NCBI RefSeq assembly: GCF_040362915.1
Contig: NZ_AP029612.1
Coordinates: forward strand, 2,046,001-2,110,000
Direction: 5' to 3'
From: Sediminibacterium sp. KACHI17
GTDB taxonomy: Bacteria; Bacteroidota; Bacteroidia; Chitinophagales; Chitinophagaceae
DNA length: 64,000 nucleotides
In this document: positions 17,320-23,780 of the stretch, piece by piece
Position numbering within the stretch: position 1 is the first letter of the stretch
How the letters are laid out: the number at the start of each line of letters is the position of its first letter
The notes under the pieces: model-generated
Seen by the model: only the letters and a program-made list of their open reading frames with translations
Database searches by the model: none
What the model was told of the DNA's origin: nothing
Made by a program: the position numbers and the translations under genes

Positions 17320-17899
17320 GAAAAAGTTGTTGGTACAATTGTTTGCGCGAAAGATCCACTATATCACCGGGTTGTAATCCATCAATGGTAATATCTTCTA
17401 TACGGTAGCGGATCAATCGTAAGGTCGGAAATCCGACACTGGCTGTCATTCTTCTGACCTGTCTGTTCTTTCCCTCTTTCAAAACCATTCGGATCCATGG
17501 TGCCGGAATTTCTTTTCGATATCGGATGGGGGGATTTCTAATCGGCACTTGCGGTTCATTAGAAAAAACAGAAACACTACAAGGTAGCGTACGATGCTTC
17601 TTTCCGTCAATAGAAATGTTTACGCCTCTTTGTAATTCCTGAATAGCAGTTGTAGTAATTGCACCATCTACTTGAACCCAATATTCTCTTTCATGTTGAA
17701 AAGAAGGATGCAATAATCGATGATTAAGTTGCTTATCATTGGTAAGGATCAACAATCCTTCACTATCGTGATCAAGTCTGCCTACCGGATAAACATCTTT
17801 TGGAACATCAAAAAAATCAGCGAGTGTTCGCTTTCCTTCAACCGGAGAAAACTGCGATTGTACGAGATATGGTTTGTAGATGATGTAGTAGTGATTCAT
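17312..17899 (-). CDS. rluE: 23S rRNA pseudouridine synthase, RluE-like
   Basis: 195 residues from the ATG at 17899 (MNHYYIIYKPYLVQSQFS); a TTG at 17908 would lie inside a terminator tail and is less likely. There is no S4 domain. The catalytic motif is VGRLDHDSEGLLILTND with the conserved Asp, and the closing motif is LKEGKNRQVRRM. The short RsuA/RluB/E/F type without S4 and the YKPY start fit RluE, which modifies U2457 in E. coli 23S rRNA. The GNAT gene overlaps its end. A terminator-like hairpin directly before the ATG may control it. Confidence 0.87.
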   Translation of the reverse strand: MNHYYIIYKPYLVQSQFSPVEGKRTLADFFDVPKDVYPVGRLDHDSEGLLILTNDKQLNHRLLHPSFQHEREYWVQVDGAITTTAIQELQRGVNISIDGKKHRTLPCSVSVFSNEPQVPIRNPPIRYRKEIPAPWIRMVLKEGKNRQVRRMTASVGFPTLRLIRYRIEDITIDGLQPGDIVDLSRKQLYQQLFHE

Positions 17900-17931
17900 A
17901 CAAAACAAAAGTCCCGCAGAAGCGAGACTTT
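17900..17931 (-). terminator. Terminator-like hairpin abutting the rluE start (attenuator candidate)
   Basis: Minus strand: AAAGTCTCGC, loop TTCT, GCGGGACTTT (one U-G pair), then TTGTTTTGT running straight into the rluE ATG at 17899. It could end an upstream minus-strand transcript or act as an attenuator of rluE. Confidence 0.55.
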
Positions 17932-18277
17932 GTATATGGATGGGTTAGTAAGTACTGGGAAATAAATTTCCCTACACAATATTAAAAAGAGTTTCATCGA
18001 AAGCAAAAAATTTTTTAAACAATTTTATTCACATTTTAGATGCCCTTGTGAATACCTCAACAGCTTTTGACATTGATACGCACTGAATCTTAGACGAAAT
18101 ACAAAGTGATATAAAAAAATAAAACCGCTGAAACATTGATGAATAAATGGTTTCAGAAGATCGTGTTTTACTGTTATCACAAAACGATCGACTATAATTA
18201 CAGAATGGACGCCTCTTTTTAACCTGGTTTTTCCGCCTTAAAAAAAACTAAAATACCTAAGGCTGACCGGCTCTTAT
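17932..18277. other. Non-coding spacer between rluE and the lpxD-like gene
   Basis: AT-rich, without a supported gene. It holds a second short hairpin (GGGAAATAAATTTCCC, 17957-17972) upstream of the rluE attenuator candidate, and A/T tracts. I see no tRNA-like fold and no protein frame with a credible start. Confidence 0.5.
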
Positions 18278-18285
18278 TACCTTTG
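18278..18285 (+). promoter_or_regulatory. Candidate TAnnTTTG promoter box for the lpxD-like gene
   Basis: TACCTTTG, a full match, 21 bases before the ATG at 18307. It argues against the TTG start at 18283, which overlaps the box. Confidence 0.45.
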
Positions 18286-18306
18286 ATTTTAACAAAAAAG
18301 CGTGTT

Positions 18307-19254
18307 ATGAAGTTTCCTGCACCTGTTTCTGCCGGTTGGATCGCATCATTGATCAATGCCGAATTGATTGGTAATAGTGATGCATTGATCACCGGTATTA
18401 ATGAAATTCACAAAGTAGAAACAGGAGATCTTGTTTTTGTTGATCATCCCAAGTACTATGATAAATGTTTAAGCAGCGCTGCTGATTTTATTATCATTAA
18501 TACTGCTGAAGTGAATATTCCTTCAGGCAAAACCATTCTTGTAACATCCGAACCTTTCGAAGCATATCTAACCATCGTCAATCATTTCAGACCCTTTGTA
18601 CCTGCACAAAAAGCGATCAGTGATTCTGCTGTGATTGGTGAAGGAACGGTCGTAATGCCCAATTGTTTTATTGGTAATCATGTGCAGATCGGCAAGCATT
18701 GTATCATTCATCCAGGTGTAACCATATTGGATCATACCATCATTGGAGACCATGTTACGATTCAGGCCGGAACAGTTATTGGAAGTGATGCATTTTATTA
18801 TAACACGAAAAAAAATCGTGAAGTATGGTATAAGAAAATGCAAAGCTGTGGCAATGTTGTGATCGAAGATCATGTAGAGATCGGTGCCGGTTGTACCATT
18901 GATAGAGGTGTTACCGCAGAAACAAGAATTGGCAGAGGAACTTGTATGGATAACATGGTACATATCGGTCATGATACCACTGTAGGAAAGAACTGCTTAT
19001 TCGCCGCACAGGTTGGTATTGCAGGGGGTACGATAATCGAAGATGGTGTAACACTTTGGGGACAGGTCGGCGTAAGTAAAACATTGACCATTGGTGCCAA
19101 TGCGGTAGTATTAGCTCAAAGCGGTGTTCCTTCTTCTCTGGAAGGCGGAAAAACATATTTCGGATACCCTGCGGAAGATGCTTCACTCAAAAGAAGGGAA
19201 CTTGTCTGGATCAAACGAATTCCTGAATTGTGGAAGAAAGTGATGGAGGGGTAG
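18307..19254 (+). CDS. lpxD: LpxD-like UDP-3-O-acylglucosamine N-acyltransferase
   Basis: 315 residues. An N-terminal uridine-binding domain (about 1-100) is followed by a left-handed beta-helix of hexapeptide repeats (IGEGTVVMPNCFIGNHVQIG and many more). The catalytic His lies in NMVHIGHD, as in E. coli LpxD. In lipid A synthesis the enzyme adds the second hydroxyacyl chain. Here the gene stands alone, not in the usual lpx/fab cluster, and Bacteroidota often carry two lpxD-like genes, so this may be a paralogue acting on another sugar. The family is sure; the exact role less so. Confidence 0.8.
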   Translation: MKFPAPVSAGWIASLINAELIGNSDALITGINEIHKVETGDLVFVDHPKYYDKCLSSAADFIIINTAEVNIPSGKTILVTSEPFEAYLTIVNHFRPFVPAQKAISDSAVIGEGTVVMPNCFIGNHVQIGKHCIIHPGVTILDHTIIGDHVTIQAGTVIGSDAFYYNTKKNREVWYKKMQSCGNVVIEDHVEIGAGCTIDRGVTAETRIGRGTCMDNMVHIGHDTTVGKNCLFAAQVGIAGGTIIEDGVTLWGQVGVSKTLTIGANAVVLAQSGVPSSLEGGKTYFGYPAEDASLKRRELVWIKRIPELWKKVMEG

Positions 19255-19261
19255 GTTGGTA

Positions 19262-19335
19262 GTGAATGGTGAATGGTGAATTGTCAATAATGGATTAAAC
19301 TATTGATAATTGACAATTCACCATTCACCATTCAC
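19262..19335. repeat. Perfect 27-bp inverted repeat between convergent genes
   Basis: The arms lie at 19262-19288 and 19309-19335, with a 20-base AT-rich loop. Each arm is built from GAATGGT units (GTGAATGGTGAATGG...). It fills the gap between the lpxD-like stop and the stop of the convergent thioredoxin-like gene, so it could serve as a bidirectional terminator, or be a dispersed palindromic repeat. Confidence 0.85.
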
Positions 19336-19336
19336 A

Positions 19337-19909
19337 TTAATTCATCAACCCGTAATTCGGCACATACTTCTCCTGTCGGATAATGGACAACATATCTTTT
19401 TCCAGAGAAACAATTGGATACTCCACGATACGTCCTATTTCTATACCATTTTCATAGATGATCATTGTTGGTACTCTTTTGATATTTTTTCCGGCTTCTT
19501 CATGTTGCGGGCTTTGCTTGTAACTGTTAGCTTCATTGCTCACAAAAATGAGTCTGACCTGTTGCAGATCCATTCCTGATAGTGCCAATATCTTCATCAT
19601 ACGAGGCACTTCTCGTTTACTGTCGCCACACCAGGTGCCCAGAAAAATATCGATTTGCTTTCCTTTCAATGATCCATTAAGTGATCGAATGACTGAGGAA
19701 TCAGGAACATAGCTATCGTATCCTGGCTGATACCAACTTTTATAAACCCCTTGTTGTAAAAAAGAAAGATCACAGTGACCCAGTAACATAGGCTCACCAT
19801 AACTGTTCTTAACTTCTATATTGGCAAATGGAGTTCTTGTCTGAGCAAGAATAGATGATTGGATGGTCACTATGCACAACACAGTGAACATCAAAGAAAA
19901 TGATTTCAT
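19337..19909 (-). CDS. Exported thioredoxin-fold protein with single-Cys (CxxS) motif
   Basis: 190 residues from the ATG at 19909, which gives a signal peptide (MKSFSLMFTVLCIVTIQSS, then ILAQ). The longer frame to 19984 is not needed. The thioredoxin fold is shown by IDIFLGTWCGDSKREVPRMM and by VPTMIIYENGIEIGRI with its cis-Pro. The active site reads WCGDS, so the second Cys of the usual CxxC is Ser. CxxS proteins act as monothiol isomerases or bind rather than reduce. It follows a small exported protein by about 70 bases on the same strand. Confidence 0.8.
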   Translation of the reverse strand: MKSFSLMFTVLCIVTIQSSILAQTRTPFANIEVKNSYGEPMLLGHCDLSFLQQGVYKSWYQPGYDSYVPDSSVIRSLNGSLKGKQIDIFLGTWCGDSKREVPRMMKILALSGMDLQQVRLIFVSNEANSYKQSPQHEEAGKNIKRVPTMIIYENGIEIGRIVEYPIVSLEKDMLSIIRQEKYVPNYGLMN

Positions 19910-19980
19910 ATTGTTGAATTGATTACATGAATAAACAGATAGCCCCCTGCTGTGGGAGCATAACGATCTAGTGTATGTAA

Positions 19981-20316
19981 TCAATAAAGCGGAGGATGAA
20001 AAACAGCTTTCTGATAAGGATGCAGAAGTGCATCAGCTATAAAATCTGTATGGGATCTATCTAAAGAAATAAAATCAGTGCTTTGCTCATAAGCTACTGC
20101 TGTTGTATACTTCCAGTCTGTTTTGAAGGCAATATCTTTTTGTTTTTCAGTGGCAGGTATTCCGTCCGTATCAGTATCCGCTGTCAACATACAATCACAC
20201 CAATTTTGATCAGCCTGCGAAACGGCAAGGGCAGAACATTCTGCATATGCAAGAAACTTCGCTACCGATGGCGCATAAAGAGAAAAGGATAATATGACTG
20301 CTACTATGTATTTCAA
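19981..20316 (-). CDS. Small exported protein, unknown function
   Basis: I start it at the TTG at 20316, which gives a signal-like N-terminus (LKYIVAVILSFSLYAPSVAK, 111 residues). The frame stays open to 20394, overlapping the epimerase 3' end, and no ATG precedes the mature part. The product has CSAL and WCDC Cys pairs, an acidic TADTDTDG segment that looks like a small cation-binding loop, and ends in HPPLY. I do not recognise it. It lies between an epimerase gene and a thioredoxin-like gene on the same strand. Confidence 0.5.
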   Translation of the reverse strand: MKYIVAVILSFSLYAPSVAKFLAYAECSALAVSQADQNWCDCMLTADTDTDGIPATEKQKDIAFKTDWKYTTAVAYEQSTDFISLDRSHTDFIADALLHPYQKAVFHPPLY

Positions 20317-20357
20317 GCAGTACAATTTACCGTATTTTCTGAATGAGAGGAATAGAT

Positions 20358-21335
20358 TTAGGGTAAGTGGTATTTTATTTTCAACTCCCTGCAAATACGA
20401 ATAATCGATTCTTCTATAGGCGTGTATTGGAATGCCGGAATTGCCTCTAATAGTTTGGTATTGTTGAATCGCACTTTAGCTCTGGCTGTTTTGGCTGTTT
20501 CTTTGGTCAGCAAGGGCGACTTCCCGGTAAATCTTGATTTGATCGCTTCCAGACGCCAAACGATCGCGGCCATCCAGGCTGTTACTTTTTTATGTGGTGG
20601 TTTTTTTCCAAAAGCCTGAGCGATCATGGTAAAAACAGAACGATAGGGCAGATTTGCCCCGCTGATGATAAATCTTTGCGCACTGATCTTGCTTTCCATC
20701 AATGCTACCATTGCATTCACTACATCCATTACATCTACAAACCCACTCATACCTTCCGTATACCAGGGAAATTCATCATATGCTGATTTGAAGATGGCAG
20801 TTGAACCACTGCTCCAGTCACCGGCACCAAGAATGATCACCGGATTCACGATCACAGCATTCAATCCCTCACCAATACCTCTCCACACTTCCATTTCGGC
20901 CATATACTTACTCTTCCCATACTCACTGTTACTGGTTTCGGGTGTCCACTTCATGGTTTCATCGATCATGACATCTTCACGTATGCGGCCCAAAGCTGCT
21001 ACAGAACTCATGAAAACCATTTTAGTAATACCGGCATCCAAAGAGGCGTTGACCACATTGGCAGTACCTGCTGTATTTACATGGTGCAGATTTTTTCTTT
21101 GTGATGGATGAAATGAAACAACTGCAGCACAATGATAAACTTGTTGGACCCCCTTCATGGCTTCTTCCAATGAAAGGATATCGAGGATATCACCTTTGAC
21201 CCAATCAATTTTTTCTGCACCGGGTATCTGAGGAATGACGGAACGGTATAAAGCACGCACTTGCTCACCTTTGTTCAGTAATGCCTGTAACAAATGTGAT
21301 CCAACCAAACCTGTTGCCCCGGTAACAAGAATCAT
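20358..21335 (-). CDS. NAD-dependent epimerase/dehydratase (extended SDR)
   Basis: 325 residues. It starts MILVTGATGLVGSHLLQALL with the Gly-rich NAD(P)-binding turn. SSVAALG and the active-site YGKSK (as in YxxxK) follow, then VNPVIILG. The family includes dihydroflavonol-4-reductase-like and sugar-nucleotide enzymes; the closing part fits the reductase-like subgroup more than sugar epimerases. The substrate is unknown. No polysaccharide genes adjoin it. Confidence 0.85.
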   Translation of the reverse strand: MILVTGATGLVGSHLLQALLNKGEQVRALYRSVIPQIPGAEKIDWVKGDILDILSLEEAMKGVQQVYHCAAVVSFHPSQRKNLHHVNTAGTANVVNASLDAGITKMVFMSSVAALGRIREDVMIDETMKWTPETSNSEYGKSKYMAEMEVWRGIGEGLNAVIVNPVIILGAGDWSSGSTAIFKSAYDEFPWYTEGMSGFVDVMDVVNAMVALMESKISAQRFIISGANLPYRSVFTMIAQAFGKKPPHKKVTAWMAAIVWRLEAIKSRFTGKSPLLTKETAKTARAKVRFNNTKLLEAIPAFQYTPIEESIIRICRELKIKYHLP

Positions 21336-21398
21336 GAAATTGATTTGAACGAAGTTAACCTAATGATACGGATAACCGAAACACCCTGATATGATACG

Positions 21399-21818
21399 CT
21401 ATTTAGAACATTTATTACAAAGCCCACTCACTACCAGATCTTTTTGTACCGCTTTGAATCCATCGGGTAGCGCTACTTTTGGAACTGTTACATGATCCAG
21501 ACAATAAGTAGTTCCACATGCATCACACATAAAATGAACATGATCATCGTGATGATGTCCGGCAGAACATTCATCCTTACATAAAGCATAGCGCACAGAA
21601 TTATCCGCAGTGGGTATGGTATGAATGATCCCCTTTTCTACAAAGGTTTGTAAGGTTCGGTAAATTGTTACCCGATCGAATTCAGTACCACTCTTACTTT
21701 CAATATCTGCATGAGCCAACGCACCATTTGCATCCAGAAAATGATGCAGGATCTTCTTCCTGCTTTCCGTAACACTTAAGTGGTTTTTTTTCAACAGATC
21801 TACAATACGCTCCTGCAT
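21399..21818 (-). CDS. Fur-family metal-responsive repressor
   Basis: 139 residues. The N-terminal winged helix (LSVTESRKKILHHFLDANG; FDRVTIYRTLQTFVEKGII) is followed by a dimer domain with the metal-binding HHHDDHVHF and two Cys pairs (CDAC and CNKC), which form the structural zinc site. It could be a Fur, Zur or PerR type; sequence alone does not decide. It is the second gene of an operon with the SCO1 gene (11-base gap), and a palindrome of Fur-family style lies in the divergent promoter region at 22561. Confidence 0.9.
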   Translation of the reverse strand: MQERIVDLLKKNHLSVTESRKKILHHFLDANGALAHADIESKSGTEFDRVTIYRTLQTFVEKGIIHTIPTADNSVRYALCKDECSAGHHHDDHVHFMCDACGTTYCLDHVTVPKVALPDGFKAVQKDLVVSGLCNKCSK

Positions 21819-21829
21819 GATCTTATGAT

Positions 21830-22486
21830 TTACTGTGGATTGTTTGTAAAAATACCGTTCACAAAATTACCGGTCGCTTTCTCCTTCAATAAAATACCAA
21901 TATCCTTTTTGAGCTTTTCCAATTCATCCGCTTTCAGGCCATCATAGATCTGTGCACGAACTTTACCTGATTTATCAACCAATGCAAAAAATTGCGTGTG
22001 AATGAATTGATCTTCGATCTTCTCAAAATTATTCTTAGGATCATCTAATAAATAGGAGTTTCTGGCCATTTGATATAGGCTGTCTTTTCTTCCTGTCAGT
22101 AGCACCCATTTCTTAGTGTTGATTTGCATCGAGTCTGCGTAGAATTTCAACCTTGGAACAGAATCCGTTTCAGGATCACAGGTATGCGCTACGATCATAA
22201 AGTCTGGATTATCCTTATACGCTTCATAGATCCCTTTCATACCCACATGCATTTTTGGACATATCCCTTTGCAGGTAGTAAAGAAATATTCTACCACCGA
22301 TACTTTGCCCAACATGTCTTTCTCAGTAAAGGGTACCCCATCCTGATTGCGGAACATAAAAGGCTTCACATAACTTAACTGCGGTAATTTCACCTTCCAG
22401 TTATCAGTTCCTCGAAACAGGAAATAATAAAAGGCGGCGACCAAAACCGCAAAAAACAACAGATAACCTATTAACTTCTTACTCAT
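21830..22486 (-). CDS. SCO1/SenC/PrrC-family protein
   Basis: 218 residues from the ATG at 22486; a TTG two codons earlier is possible. One N-terminal membrane anchor (IGYLLFFAVLVAAFYYFLF) precedes a thioredoxin-like domain facing the periplasm. The copper-binding motif is FTTCKGICPKMH with CxxxC, and the distal His lies in QFIHTQFF. SCO proteins deliver copper to the CuA site of cytochrome oxidase or act as thiol reductases. No oxidase genes are adjacent. It is co-transcribed with the Fur-family regulator and divergent from merC. Confidence 0.92.
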   Translation of the reverse strand: MSKKLIGYLLFFAVLVAAFYYFLFRGTDNWKVKLPQLSYVKPFMFRNQDGVPFTEKDMLGKVSVVEYFFTTCKGICPKMHVGMKGIYEAYKDNPDFMIVAHTCDPETDSVPRLKFYADSMQINTKKWVLLTGRKDSLYQMARNSYLLDDPKNNFEKIEDQFIHTQFFALVDKSGKVRAQIYDGLKADELEKLKKDIGILLKEKATGNFVNGIFTNNPQ

Positions 22487-22502
22487 AATCAATACTAAAG
22501 GA

Positions 22503-22510
22503 CAAAGTTA
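22503..22510 (-). promoter_or_regulatory. Candidate TAnnTTTG promoter box for the SCO1-fur operon
   Basis: Reads TAACTTTG on the minus strand, 16 bases before the ATG at 22486. It is a full consensus match and lies about 50 bases from the palindrome at 22561. Confidence 0.45.
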
Positions 22511-22558
22511 CACCCCATTCTGTTCAATCGGGGTGCTCTAAAAAATATTGAAATTAAT

Positions 22559-22589
22559 TTTGCAACATTGTTGCATAGTCGTATTTTTG
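22559..22589 (+). promoter_or_regulatory. merC promoter (TTTG-N19-TATTTTTG)
   Basis: A -33 TTTG at 22559-22562 and a -7 TATTTTTG at 22582-22589 are spaced by 19 bases, a complete Bacteroidota-type promoter. The -7 box ends 7 bases before the merC ATG, so the 5' leader is almost absent. Confidence 0.65.
22561..22575. promoter_or_regulatory. Palindromic operator, Fur-family type
   Basis: TGCAACATTGTTGCA is a perfect 7-1-7 palindrome. It overlaps the -33 box and spacer of the merC promoter, the position of a repressor site. The Fur-family gene in the divergent operon makes it the best candidate for the binding protein. Confidence 0.65.
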
Positions 22590-22596
22590 TCGCCTC

Positions 22597-22989
22597 ATGA
22601 ATTTTAAGATCAATTGGGATGCTTTTGGAATTGCCACATCGGTAGCCTGTGCTATACATTGTGCATTATTGCCTTTGTTCATCAGCAGCCTCCCGCTTTT
22701 TGGTTATAATATCATTGATAACAACTGGTTTGAATATGCAATGATCGCTCTAGCGTTTGGGGTGGGCACTTATTCTTTATATCATGGTAGAAAGAAACAC
22801 CACCACAGCTGGATTCCAATGATCTTTTTCACAGTAGGAATACTTCTCTTGCTCAGCAAAGTGATCTGGCATAAATGGGAGCTATGGTTATTAATTCCCT
22901 CCGTTGCCTGCATCATTACCGCACACTATCTCAATTATCGCATGTGTAGGGTTCACAATCATGCGCATAGTGATGACTGTAATCACTGA
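22597..22989 (+). CDS. MerC-domain membrane protein
   Basis: 130 residues with four hydrophobic segments. The first carries the MerC signature with a Cys pair spread in the helix (SVACAIHCALLPLF). The C-terminal tail is His-rich (CRVHNHAHSDDCNH). Classic MerC carries mercuric ion, but MerC-domain proteins in Bacteroidota occur far from mer operons and often beside zinc or copper genes. With a Fur-family site in its promoter, zinc or another divalent metal is more likely here; that is inference. It overlaps the convergent DtxR-family gene by 7 bases. Confidence 0.88.
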   Translation: MNFKINWDAFGIATSVACAIHCALLPLFISSLPLFGYNIIDNNWFEYAMIALAFGVGTYSLYHGRKKHHHSWIPMIFFTVGILLLLSKVIWHKWELWLLIPSVACIITAHYLNYRMCRVHNHAHSDDCNH

Positions 22990-23690
22990 TTTTTTTTCTT
23001 CGAAGACTTTTTATTTTTTGTTTCACAGTCTTCACATACAATCACAATATTCTCTGCGAAACGCGGACTCACACTGGATTTCCGACCATTCACCTCGATC
23101 TCGATCAACTCATCATAGGTTTGTCTGGCCAATACTTTGATATGATTGTGCATACTCAACCCTACTTTATCGACATACTGCAAAAAAGCAGCGGAATTAT
23201 CTTTCACACCAATCATCTTACAGTTATGCCCCACCTCTTCTTCATTCAATGTTTTCTTCACCGGCATTTTCATTTCGCCGGCAGCAGTTGGAATGATGTC
23301 ACCATGTGGATCAAAACTTGGGTAGTTTAAAAGTTTATCCAACCGATCGATCAGCTTTTGACTTTGAATATGTTCTAACTGCTCTGCTACTTCATGAACT
23401 TCATCCCATGTAAACCCTAGCTTTTCATACAAAAAAGTCTCCCATAAACGATGTTTCCGCACTACTTCGATAGCCAATTTTCGTCCCTGTGCTGTAAGAG
23501 ATGACTTCCCATATTTTTCATAATTGATCAGCTTTTTCTCCTTCAGTTTTTTCAACATATCATTTGCAGTAGCAGGTTTTACACCCAAATGTGCCGCCAA
23601 CTCATTGGTACCGGCTTCTGTTTTAGGTGATTGCTCCAGCGTGAGCTGCAATAAGGCCTTGAGATAATTCTCTTCGGTGGTCGATAACAT
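22983..23690 (-). CDS. DtxR/MntR-family metal-dependent repressor
   Basis: 235 residues, the long DtxR type. The winged helix is at the N-terminus (EENYLKALLQL; LGVKPATANDMLKKLKEKKLI). The metal-binding and dimer part has HRLWETFLYEKLGFTWDEVH and EQLEH, and DPHGDIIPTA. A C-terminal FeoA/SH3-like domain follows, with a short Lys-rich tail. Such proteins use Mn2+ or Fe2+ as co-repressor. It is divergent from the TonB receptor with a palindrome between them, so autoregulation and control of the receptor are likely. Confidence 0.92.
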   Translation of the reverse strand: MLSTTEENYLKALLQLTLEQSPKTEAGTNELAAHLGVKPATANDMLKKLKEKKLINYEKYGKSSLTAQGRKLAIEVVRKHRLWETFLYEKLGFTWDEVHEVAEQLEHIQSQKLIDRLDKLLNYPSFDPHGDIIPTAAGEMKMPVKKTLNEEEVGHNCKMIGVKDNSAAFLQYVDKVGLSMHNHIKVLARQTYDELIEIEVNGRKSSVSPRFAENIVIVCEDCETKNKKSSKKKNQ

Positions 23691-23694
23691 CTTA

Positions 23695-23702
23695 CAAAGA
23701 TA
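23695..23702 (-). promoter_or_regulatory. TAnnTTTG box 4 bases before the dtxR-type gene
   Basis: Reads TATCTTTG, then TAAG, then ATG at 23690. A leaderless mRNA is predicted, in the same arrangement as the nitroreductase gene. Confidence 0.5.
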
Positions 23703-23721
23703 GCTGAATTGACAAACTTAT

Positions 23722-23753
23722 TTTGTTAGATAGACCTAACTTTTTTACTTTTA
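23722..23753 (+). promoter_or_regulatory. TonB-receptor promoter (TTTG-N20-TACTTTTA)
   Basis: TTTG at 23722-23725 and TACTTTTA at 23746-23753 (one base off the -7 consensus) with a 20-base spacer. The DtxR-type palindrome lies between the two boxes. Confidence 0.5.
23725..23740. promoter_or_regulatory. DtxR/MntR-type operator
   Basis: GTTAGATAGACCTAAC is an imperfect palindrome (six of eight half-site positions symmetric) of the TTAGG...CCTAA kind known for DtxR and MntR. It sits between the -33 and -7 boxes of the TonB receptor and about 35 bases upstream of the regulator's own start. Confidence 0.62.
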
Positions 23754-23780
23754 CAAACCGAACAGCGTAAATGTTATTTT

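Noticed and set aside
22597-22989. MerC as evidence for a mercury-resistance operon
   Set aside because: No merA, merT, merP or merR is present; the regulatory site points to a Fur-family metal instead.
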